This document shows, piece after piece, positions 1 to 5,460 of a DNA stretch of 8,981 bases; within the stretch, counting starts at the first letter, position 1, and every line of letters begins with the position of its first letter. The position numbers and the translations under genes were made by a program. Source of the DNA: Deltaproteobacteria bacterium (lineage in GTDB: Bacteria; Desulfobacterota; DSM-4660; Desulfatiglandales; Desulfatiglandaceae); contig JAFDKD010000116.1 in assembly GCA_019307165.1 (NCBI GenBank), positions 1-8,981 on the forward strand, given 5' to 3'. The notes below the pieces were generated by a model. The model saw only the letters and a program-made list of their open reading frames with translations. It did no database searches and had not been told where the DNA came from.

Positions 1-357
1 AGGGTAGGTTTTCCTGAAGTCGCCGATGAGAAACGGCATGAAATAGCGGGCATACGTTTTAGTGGTCCCGAGGCGAAGGACCCCTCGTTTCAGTTCCCGT
101 AGGTCCTCGATGGTGTCTTCAATCTCGCTTTCGAACTCAAAAATCTTACCGGCGTATTCGAAAAGGGTTTGTCCTTCATCCGTCAAATGGATCCGCCTTC
201 CCCGTTTTTTAAACAGCTTCAGGTCGCAGAAATCTTCAAACAACTTCAGATGGGCCGTGACGGCCGGCTGGGTGACGCAGAGCCGTTGCGCCGCCTCCGT
301 ACAGCTGAGGCATCGTGCTGTTTCATAAAAGGCGCGCAGCTGGTTGAAGTTGATCAT
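1..357 (-). CDS. LysR-type transcriptional regulator, N-terminal part (C-terminus beyond window edge)
   Basis: The minus-strand frame opens with ATG at 357-355 and stays open to base 1, giving 119 residues of a protein whose family is usually about 300. It starts MINFNQLRAFYETAR, then a winged helix-turn-helix (about residues 18-40, with EAAQRLCVTQPAVTAHLKLF), the FKKRGRRIHLTDEG wing, the linker helix, and the start of the effector-binding domain (LRLGTTKTYARYFMPFL). This order is diagnostic of LysR regulators, which bind DNA as tetramers and usually activate a divergently transcribed operon on sensing a small molecule. It is transcribed away from the carboxylation genes, so it probably controls them and perhaps itself; the inducer is unknown, an aromatic compound being a guess. 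No strong Shine-Dalgarno sequence precedes the ATG. Family assignment is secure; target and ligand are inferred. Confidence 0.9.
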   Translation of the reverse strand, partial: MINFNQLRAFYETARCLSCTEAAQRLCVTQPAVTAHLKLFEDFCDLKLFKKRGRRIHLTDEGQTLFEYAGKIFEFESEIEDTIEDLRELKRGVLRLGTTKTYARYFMPFLIGDFRKTYP

Positions 358-375
358 GACGGGTGCCCAAGAAAA

Positions 376-411
376 TCTTATGATCCAAAGCAATCCATAA
401 GAAAAATTTAT
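376..411. promoter_or_regulatory. Candidate LysR operator dyads
   Basis: Two overlapping inverted repeats lie about 20-55 bases upstream of the lysR start. One is a perfect 7-bp dyad, TCTTATG at 376-382 and CATAAGA at 396-402, with a 13-base spacer. The second is ATAA at 397-400 and TTAT at 408-411, which satisfies the T-N11-A rule of LysR boxes (T398, A410). They lie 23-58 bases upstream of the candidate TTGACA -35 element of the divergent operon, where LysR activators normally bind. The dyads are visible in the sequence; assignment to this regulator is inferred. Confidence 0.4.
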
Positions 412-433
412 ACCTATCATAAAAAAATAGGAT

Positions 434-462
434 TTGACAGTTTTTTCTTGCCCCGCGATTCT
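434..462 (+). promoter_or_regulatory. Candidate sigma-70 promoter of the carboxylation operon
   Basis: A perfect -35 hexamer TTGACA (434-439) is followed, 17 bases on, by GATTCT (457-462), a poor match to TATAAT. A good -35 with a weak -10 is compatible with an activator-dependent promoter. Transcripts starting near 470 would carry a leader of about 210 bases. The AT-rich background makes a chance match possible. Confidence 0.3.
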
Positions 463-479
463 TAGACAATAGAAAATCT

Positions 480-514
480 CCCTTCGAACGAAGGGGCCGG
501 GTCGCCTGATCCGG
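480..514 (+). promoter_or_regulatory. Tandem hairpins in the operon leader
   Basis: CCCTTCG (480-486) and CGAAGGG (489-495) form a perfect 7-bp stem around AA. It is followed one base later by CCGGGTC (497-503) pairing with GATCCGG (508-514) across a 4-base loop, with one G-T pair. Neither is followed directly by a T-run, so they do not look like a simple terminator. They could be a protein-binding or mRNA-stabilising structure at the 5' end of the operon transcript. The function is unknown. Confidence 0.35.
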
Positions 515-667
515 ACAACGCACTTTTCATTCGATCCAGGATACTCTTCCCGCGCGCGTTTCCGGAATCATGCCCACGGAACGTCTTTTACCTGTTTAAC
601 CGTCCGATCCACGGGACATGCCCGTTTGTTTCATTCAATCCACCCTTTAACCTTAAGCGTCACACAG

Positions 668-675
668 AAGGAGGG
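668..675 (+). promoter_or_regulatory. Ribosome binding site fixing the start of the first synthase gene
   Basis: AAGGAGGG lies four bases before ATG 680. It selects this start over an in-frame ATG at 626, which has no such site and would only add a non-conserved extension. Confidence 0.8.
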
Positions 676-679
676 AAAA

Positions 680-2539
680 ATGACAGACGAAAAAGCAGGA
701 AGATTTCCGGATCCCCACGAGTTTCAGGCGCCTCCAGAACTGGAAGGTTGGGAGGAGATGTACCCCTCGCACCACCTGTTTTCCCAGGACAGGGCCGATT
801 GGGAGAAACAGCAGTTCTGGTATCAGGACAAGATCCACGCCCCCGAACCCGTGCCGCCGCTGGACCTGATCTTCCAGGAGGCCTGGCAGATCGCCCTGTC
901 CCAATACACCACCAGGGTGTTCTGCATTCCCCCGGCCCAGGGCATCGCCCAGAGGATGGTAGGGTGCTACATGTACATCTGCGCCATCGCGCCCCCGCCG
1001 GAGGAGATTATCGGGGAAAAAGCCGCCCTATTCGAAAAGCGCGTCTTTTACGTGTTCGATCATTATGACGAGTTGTGGGACAAGTGGCTGATCAAGTTTC
1101 AGGCCCTGGGCAAGGAGATGGAAGCCCTTCAAGTCCCGGCGGAACTGCCCAAATTCGTACCCGAAGACCAGGTCCTGCCCGTGCCCACCGGCTGCTACGC
1201 CTCCTATGATCTCATCGAGTCCTTCGACAAGCTCGTCAACATGATGTTCAAGGGCTGGCAGTACCATTTTGAAATGCTCAACCTCACCTATCTGGCCTAT
1301 CTCATGTTCGGGGATGTCACCCGGAACCTTTTCCCGGGCATCAGCGAGAGCGCCATCGGCAAGATGGTGGCCGGCGCCTATGTGTCCATGTTTCGGCCCG
1401 AAGAGGAACTCTGCCGCCTGGCCCGCCTGGCCACCTCCATGCGGGACGTGGCCGATATCCTGAAAAGCGACGATTCGGTGGATGGGAAAGTAGCCAAATT
1501 GGGAAAGATCCCGGACGGGAAACAGTGGCTCCAGGAATTCGACAAGGCCAAAGACCCCTGGTTCTCCGTCTCCTGCGGGAGCGGCTGGTTTCATTACGAG
1601 GGGAGTTGGCTCACCAATCCGGAGATCCCCTACAGCTACATCAAGAGTTATGTGGAGCGCCTGGAAAACGGCGAGACCATCGAGCGGTCCCTGGATAACA
1701 TCAACAAGCAGAGGGACGAAACCGTGGCCAAGTACCGGGAGCTGATCCAGACGGACGAAGACCGCGAGTCCTTTGACGGCGCCTACAAAACCATCCGCAC
1801 CATCTACCGGTACGCCGAGGACCATCTCTTCTGGGTGGAGCACTGGTTCCACACTATCTGGTTTTCCAAGATCAGGCAACTGGGCAAGGTCCTGGTGGAC
1901 AACGGCATGATCGACGAGGTGGACGACATCTTCATGTTCAACCGCTATGAGATCCCCCAGCTGCTGACGGAGGTGTCCACCGCCTGGGCCTTGGGCGTGG
2001 ATATCCCGGTGCGGAGCGACTTTTACAAGACCAAGGTGGCAAAAAGGAAGAAGATACTGGAAGCCGCCAGGGAGTGGAACCCGACACCCGCCCTGGGCGT
2101 GCCGCCCGAGGAAGTGGCAGAGCCCTTCACCGTCATGCTCTGGGGGGTAACCACCGACAAGGTCAAGGAATGGCTCAAGGGGTTTGACGCATCCACTGCC
2201 GGGGATGTGTCGGAAATCAAAGGGTTCGCCTCTTCGGCCGGCGTGGCCGAAGGACCGGCCAGGGTGCTCAAGGCCCTCAAGGACCTGGTGGACCTCCAGC
2301 CCGGGGAAATCATAGTCTGCCCCTCGACCAATCCATCGTGGGCGCCGGTCTTCACCAAAATCAAGGCGGCCGTCACCGACATCGGGGGCCTCACCAGCCA
2401 TGCCGCCATCGTGTGCAGGGAATACGGCGTGCCTTCGGTCACGGGGACCGGCGTGTCTACGGCGGTTATCAAGACGGGGGACATCATCAAGGTAGACGGG
2501 GACACGGGCGTGGTCACCATCGTGGAACGAGCCGGTTGA
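680..2539 (+). CDS. ppsA: Phenylphosphate synthase-like subunit with the phosphohistidine (PEP-utiliser mobile) domain
   Basis: This 619-residue, roughly 70-kDa protein has a long, mostly helical N-terminal part (residues 1 to about 500). Within it, DHLFWVEHWFHTIWFSKIRQ (381-400) and the following VDDIFMF (414-420) resemble the substrate-binding middle region of rifampicin phosphotransferase-type dikinases. A C-terminal phosphohistidine domain (about 510-619) carries GGLTSHAAIVCREYGVPSV, with catalytic histidine H574. The C-terminal PEP/pyruvate barrel of true PEP synthase is absent. Size and layout match protein 1 of Thauera phenylphosphate synthase, in which the histidine shuttles phosphate from ATP to phenol in the cytoplasm. 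The next gene encodes the matching ATP-grasp subunit, and a UbiD carboxylase follows, which supports the reading. The phenolic substrate is not certain; catechol or hydroquinone phosphorylation are alternatives. The symbol follows phenylphosphate synthase usage and does not mean E. coli PEP synthase. Confidence 0.8.
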   Translation: MTDEKAGRFPDPHEFQAPPELEGWEEMYPSHHLFSQDRADWEKQQFWYQDKIHAPEPVPPLDLIFQEAWQIALSQYTTRVFCIPPAQGIAQRMVGCYMYICAIAPPPEEIIGEKAALFEKRVFYVFDHYDELWDKWLIKFQALGKEMEALQVPAELPKFVPEDQVLPVPTGCYASYDLIESFDKLVNMMFKGWQYHFEMLNLTYLAYLMFGDVTRNLFPGISESAIGKMVAGAYVSMFRPEEELCRLARLATSMRDVADILKSDDSVDGKVAKLGKIPDGKQWLQEFDKAKDPWFSVSCGSGWFHYEGSWLTNPEIPYSYIKSYVERLENGETIERSLDNINKQRDETVAKYRELIQTDEDRESFDGAYKTIRTIYRYAEDHLFWVEHWFHTIWFSKIRQLGKVLVDNGMIDEVDDIFMFNRYEIPQLLTEVSTAWALGVDIPVRSDFYKTKVAKRKKILEAAREWNPTPALGVPPEEVAEPFTVMLWGVTTDKVKEWLKGFDASTAGDVSEIKGFASSAGVAEGPARVLKALKDLVDLQPGEIIVCPSTNPSWAPVFTKIKAAVTDIGGLTSHAAIVCREYGVPSVTGTGVSTAVIKTGDIIKVDGDTGVVTIVERAG

Positions 2540-2588
2540 GCCTGCGCCCCGGTTTGAAATCGTTCCCCCTCGGACCTTTCTAAGGAAT

Positions 2589-2634
2589 CCCATTCCCCGG
2601 CCCCTTTCCGGTTTCTCACGGCGCGGGGAATGGG
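2589..2634 (+). promoter_or_regulatory. Long perfect hairpin between the two synthase genes
   Basis: CCCATTCCCCG (2589-2599) and CGGGGAATGGG (2624-2634) are perfect inverted copies, giving an 11-bp stem with a 24-base loop. It lies in the 114-base gap after the phosphohistidine gene and ends seven bases before the ribosome binding site of the ATP-grasp gene. No T-run follows, so intrinsic termination is unlikely. Possible roles are protection of the upstream mRNA or setting the ratio of the two subunits; both are inferred. Confidence 0.55.
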
Positions 2635-2641
2635 CCCTCGG

Positions 2642-2650
2642 AAGGAGGAT
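2642..2650 (+). promoter_or_regulatory. Ribosome binding site fixing the start of the ATP-grasp subunit
   Basis: AAGGAGGAT lies three bases before ATG 2654. It selects this start over the in-frame ATG at 2630, which falls inside the right arm of the intergenic hairpin. Confidence 0.8.
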
Positions 2651-2653
2651 AGC

Positions 2654-3730
2654 ATGGCGTATGTCCTTGACTTCAGCCTGCTCGACAAGAGTTCCCTCCC
2701 GCTGGTGGGAGGCAAAAACGCCAGCCTGGGCGAAATGATCAAGGCCGGCATCCACGTCCCCCCCGGATTCGCCGTGACAACGGACAGCTACCTGGCTTTC
2801 ATTACGGATACGGGCATCAAAGACAGGATCTATGAGGTCCTTTCCGGGCTCGACCCCGAAGATGTGCGCGCCCTGAATGCCGCGAGCGACGCGGTTCAGG
2901 AATTGATCCGGGGCGGGGAAATGGCCGATCCCATTCAAAGGGCCATCGAGGAGGGGTATGACGGGTTGTGCGAGCGGTCCGATGTCTCGCGCCTGCCCGT
3001 GGCCGTACGATCCAGCGCTACGGCCGAAGACCTGCCCACGGCCAGTTTTGCCGGGCAGCAGGACACCTATTTGTGGCAAGTGGGGGCGGAGAAGGTAATC
3101 CGGAGCGTCCAGCGCTGCTGGGCCAGCCTGTTTACCCCGCGGGCCATTGCCTACCGGGTAAAAAACGATTTTCCCCATGAAAAGGTCCTGATCAGCGTGG
3201 GCGTTCAGAAGATGGTCAATTCCAGGACGGCGGGGGTCATGTTCACCATCAATCCAACGGACGGGGACCCGTCAAAGGTGGTCATCGAAGGGAGCTGGGG
3301 GTTGGGAGAGACGGTGGTTTCCGGCTCGGTAAACCCGGATAAATTCGTGGTGGACAAGGTGATCATGGAAATCTCGGAAAAGACCATCTCCGCCAAGCAC
3401 GTTGAATGTGTCTTCGATCCGGAAAAGGGAGAGTGCGTGGATGCGGACGTGGACCCGGAAATTCAGAGCGCCTGCTGCCTGGAGGAACAGGAAATAAAGG
3501 CCCTGGTAGTCACGGGCAAAGAGATCGAGGCGCATTACGGCAGGCCCATGGACATCGAATGGGCCATCGACAAAGACCTTTCGTTTCCGGACAGCATGTT
3601 CATTGTCCAGGCCCGGCCGGAGACGGTGTGGAGCCAGCGAAAGAAAAAGTCGATCATCGGTAGAAAAAGCGGCTATCAGCTGCTCATGGATCGGGCCATG
3701 AAACGGATCAAGCTTACCGACGAGTCGTGA
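2654..3730 (+). CDS. ppsB: Phenylphosphate synthase-like ATP-grasp subunit (PEP synthase N-terminal domain protein)
   Basis: This 358-residue, roughly 40-kDa protein is a stand-alone version of the nucleotide-binding half of PEP synthase/pyruvate phosphate dikinase. Visible family motifs are LVGGKNASLGEMIKAGIHVPPGF (residues 17-39, with K21), VAVRSSATAEDLPTASFAGQ (116-135, with R119), VMFTINP (195-201), WGLGETVVSG (215-224), and the C-terminal DIEWAID (300-306, with E302) and VQARPET (318-324, with Q319 and R321), which complete the ATP-grasp site. There is no histidine domain; that sits in the preceding gene. The size matches protein 2 of phenylphosphate synthase, which hydrolyses ATP and phosphorylates the histidine of protein 1. 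A lysine/arginine-rich tail (about 329-352) follows the last motif. Co-transcription with the previous gene and the UbiD gene is likely. ATP-grasp assignment is firm; the aromatic substrate is inferred from context. Confidence 0.82.
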   Translation: MAYVLDFSLLDKSSLPLVGGKNASLGEMIKAGIHVPPGFAVTTDSYLAFITDTGIKDRIYEVLSGLDPEDVRALNAASDAVQELIRGGEMADPIQRAIEEGYDGLCERSDVSRLPVAVRSSATAEDLPTASFAGQQDTYLWQVGAEKVIRSVQRCWASLFTPRAIAYRVKNDFPHEKVLISVGVQKMVNSRTAGVMFTINPTDGDPSKVVIEGSWGLGETVVSGSVNPDKFVVDKVIMEISEKTISAKHVECVFDPEKGECVDADVDPEIQSACCLEEQEIKALVVTGKEIEAHYGRPMDIEWAIDKDLSFPDSMFIVQARPETVWSQRKKKSIIGRKSGYQLLMDRAMKRIKLTDES

Positions 3731-3732
3731 AT

Positions 3733-3757
3733 AATTTTTTTATTGTAAAAAAAAATT
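3733..3757 (+). other. AT-only dyad in the synthase-ubiD spacer
   Basis: AATTTTTTT (3733-3741) is mirrored by AAAAAAATT at 3749-3757, within a 48-base spacer that is almost pure A/T before the GAGGAGGA ribosome binding site (3761-3768) of the UbiD gene. It stands out sharply from GC-rich surroundings. It could keep the translation start unstructured, serve as an RNase E-type cleavage site, or be chance. The T-tract has no GC stem before it, so a terminator is unlikely. Confidence 0.35.
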
Positions 3758-3778
3758 AGAGAGGAGGAATAGATTTTC

Positions 3779-5182
3779 ATGAAAAACATGAGAGACTTTA
3801 TCGCGAAATGCGAGGCGGAGGGCATCCTCAAAAGGATCACGGCGGAGGTGGACTGGGACCTGGAGTTGTCCCACATCGCCAAACTCAACGAGGAAAAGAG
3901 CGGCCCGGCGCTTCTCTTTGAGAACGTCAAGGATTACGACTCCCCCATCATCACCAGCGCCTGCACCACGGCGGAGCGGCTGGCCATTATCATGGGCCAG
4001 CCCAAAGAGACGAGCCTGGTGGGCATCATGGAGGAGTGGGTCAAGCTGGGAGACAAGAAGATCGAGCCCAAGTGGGTGGACAGCGGCCCGTGCAAGGAAA
4101 ACATCATGATGGGCGACGACGTGGACCTGTTCAAGTTCCCGGCGCCCAAATGGTATCCCAAGGACGGCGGGCGGTTTTTCGGCACGGCCCACTTCATCAT
4201 CACCAAAGACCCGGAATCGGGATGGGTCAACCTGGGCACGTACCGGTCCCAGCTGCTGGACAAGAACCACCTGGGCACCCAGTTCATTAAGGGAAAGCAT
4301 GCCGACCTCATGCTCAAAAAGTACCAGGCCATGGGCAAGCCCATGCCGGTAGCGTCCATCGTGGGCTGCGACCCCCTGCTCTTCATCCTGGGCGCGGCCA
4401 GGGTATCGGCCTTTGTGTCCGAGTACGACATCGCCGGCGCCATCCGCGGGGAGCCGGTTGAGGTGGTGAAGGGCGAGACCGTGGACCTGCCCATCCCCGC
4501 CGAGGCGGAGGTCGTGGTGGAAGGCGAGGTGGACGCGGACAAGTTCATGGACGAAGGGCCTTTCGGCGAATACACGGGCTACTACTCGGGTGTGGGCACC
4601 GACCCCCGGAATTTTATCGATGTCAAATGCATCACCCACCGCAACAACCCCATCTTCTGGGGCACCACCGTGGGCCGGGCCGTGACCGACACCCACATGA
4701 CCATGGCCCTGTCCTACGGCGCCGCCCTGTGGCAGCAGCTGGTGGCCATGAAGATACCGGGCATTCGCTCCGTGTACTGCCCGCCCGAGGGGTCGGGCCG
4801 GTTCCTGGCCATCATCTCCATGAAGCAGATGTATCCGGGCCACGCCGACCAGGTGCTGACCGCCGCCATCTCCACTGAAATGGGCGCATACGGTCTCAAG
4901 ACCGTCATCGTGGTGGACGAGGACATCGATCCGTGGGACATCCCCCGGGTCATGTACGCCCTGAGCTTCCGCTTCCAGCCCAACCGGTGCCAGATCATCA
5001 AACGGGGGCGCTCCACGCCGCTGGACCCCTCGCTCCCCATCGACTCCAGGGAGATCACCGGCCGGCTGCTCATGGATGCCACCATCCCCTATGACTGGAA
5101 GGACAAGCCTATCCCCATCACCTTGGACCCCGACATAGTGGAAAAGGTCAAGGGAAGGTGGGCGGAGTTGGGACTGGAATAA
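3779..5182 (+). CDS. ubiD: UbiD-family prenyl-FMN-dependent (de)carboxylase, probable aryl (phenylphosphate-type) carboxylase
   Basis: This 467-residue protein aligns by motif along the full UbiD fold. NLGTYR (151-156) supplies the equivalents of the Fdc1 cofactor/metal residues N168 and R173. H174 and E215 fall where the other metal ligands (Fdc1 H191, E233) are expected. EGPFGE (259-264) gives the two catalytic glutamates corresponding to Fdc1 E277 and E282. The family adds or removes CO2 on unsaturated or aromatic carbons using prenylated FMN made by UbiX, whose gene begins at 8728. The alpha and beta subunits of Thauera phenylphosphate carboxylase belong to this family, and the two synthase genes upstream make a carboxylating role more likely than ubiquinone biosynthesis. 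Only one UbiD gene is present, and no gamma or delta (HAD phosphatase) subunit gene. The start is set by GAGGAGGA ten bases upstream. The exact substrate and reaction direction are unknown. Confidence 0.85.
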   Translation: MKNMRDFIAKCEAEGILKRITAEVDWDLELSHIAKLNEEKSGPALLFENVKDYDSPIITSACTTAERLAIIMGQPKETSLVGIMEEWVKLGDKKIEPKWVDSGPCKENIMMGDDVDLFKFPAPKWYPKDGGRFFGTAHFIITKDPESGWVNLGTYRSQLLDKNHLGTQFIKGKHADLMLKKYQAMGKPMPVASIVGCDPLLFILGAARVSAFVSEYDIAGAIRGEPVEVVKGETVDLPIPAEAEVVVEGEVDADKFMDEGPFGEYTGYYSGVGTDPRNFIDVKCITHRNNPIFWGTTVGRAVTDTHMTMALSYGAALWQQLVAMKIPGIRSVYCPPEGSGRFLAIISMKQMYPGHADQVLTAAISTEMGAYGLKTVIVVDEDIDPWDIPRVMYALSFRFQPNRCQIIKRGRSTPLDPSLPIDSREITGRLLMDATIPYDWKDKPIPITLDPDIVEKVKGRWAELGLE

Positions 5183-5290
5183 GTAAAGAATCTGGGCCCA
5201 TAGGACCCGGCTTCGCTAAAGGGCAGCTATGCCGCGGCAGGCCTGGCTTTTGGGCCGCCCCCATAGGGGACCGTGCAATTGCCAAGTCCT

Positions 5291-5424
5291 GAAAGTGACT
5301 AAAGTGATCTAAAGTGCCTAGAGTGCCTAAGGTTAAGGAATTCTTTGACATTCGATATGATTGATGAGCTAAGCTCCCCCACAACTTTAGCTCACTTTAG
5401 CTCACTCAGAACTTTAGCTCACTT
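5291..5424. repeat. Inverted pair of short tandem arrays (AAAGTG / CACTTT words)
   Basis: The left arm (5292-5328) has four 9-10-base units based on AAAGTGnCT: AAAGTGACT, AAAGTGATCT, AAAGTGCCT and AGAGTGCCT. The right arm (5384-5424) has ACTTTAGCTC at 5384-5393, 5394-5403 and 5411-5420, plus a partial ACTT. The right-arm units are the reverse complement of the same word (GAGCTAAAGT), so the two arms can pair across about 55 bases. The spacer carries a small GAGC/GCTC hairpin (5366-5376). It resembles non-autonomous intergenic repeats of desulfobacterial genomes (from memory, not searched). Units are too short and lack spacers for CRISPR. Confidence 0.6.
5333..5375 (+). promoter_or_regulatory. 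Weak promoter candidates upstream of the ligase
   Basis: Two overlapping possibilities exist. TTAAGG (5333-5338), 17 bases, then TATGAT (5356-5361) has a good -10 and a poor -35. TTGACA (5345-5350), 19 bases, then TAAGCT (5370-5375) has a perfect -35 and a modest -10. Both sit between the two repeat arms. Either could give the ligase its own transcript, but neither is strong. Confidence 0.22.
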
Positions 5425-5460
5425 CATGATCCGTATTCGATATTCAACAGGAGGCAAGCC

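Larger units (their letters stand above)
358..679. promoter_or_regulatory. Divergent intergenic control region between the lysR gene and the carboxylation operon
   Basis: This 322-base gap has no convincing coding sequence. Its lysR-proximal part (about 370-475) is strongly AT-rich against a GC-rich background and holds nested dyads and a TTGACA hexamer. The operon-proximal part (480-679) is GC-rich and would be a long untranslated leader with several small hairpins (480-495, 497-514, and a 5-bp stem ACGGG/CCCGT at 611-625). The arrangement fits a LysR-controlled divergent promoter. Individual elements are listed separately. Confidence 0.6.
5183..5460. other. Repeat-filled gap between ubiD and the ligase gene
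   Basis: No convincing gene is present in these 278 bases. The first 100 are GC-rich and contain a 10-bp palindrome TGCCGCGGCA (5230-5239) but no terminator-like stem plus T-run. The rest holds the inverted short-repeat arrays and a possible promoter, listed separately. The gap suggests that the ligase may have its own transcription start. Confidence 0.6.

Noticed and set aside
169..465. Plus-strand open frame of 98 codons opposite the lysR start
   Set aside because: The minus strand encodes a clear LysR helix-turn-helix here, and the plus frame runs into the promoter region without family similarity.
541..679. Sigma-54 promoter (GG-N10-GC type) before the synthase operon
   Set aside because: No TGGCAC-N5-TTGC-like pair was found in the leader, and no sigma-54 activator gene is visible.
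1028..3178. Minus-strand open frame of 716 codons across both synthase genes
   Set aside because: It lies opposite two well-supported genes and shows no recognisable motifs. It is proline-, glycine- and histidine-rich, as expected from the reverse strand of GC-rich coding DNA.
3740..4843. Minus-strand open frame of 367 codons opposite ubiD
   Set aside because: This is a shadow of the UbiD coding sequence with biased composition and no family motif.
5230..5239. TGCCGCGGCA palindrome as an operator or terminator
   Set aside because: A single 10-bp palindrome in GC-rich DNA with no T-run or second copy is not enough evidence for a function.
5291..5424. CRISPR array
   Set aside because: Units are only 9-10 bases, contiguous and imperfect, with no unique spacers of 30-40 bases and no cas genes nearby.
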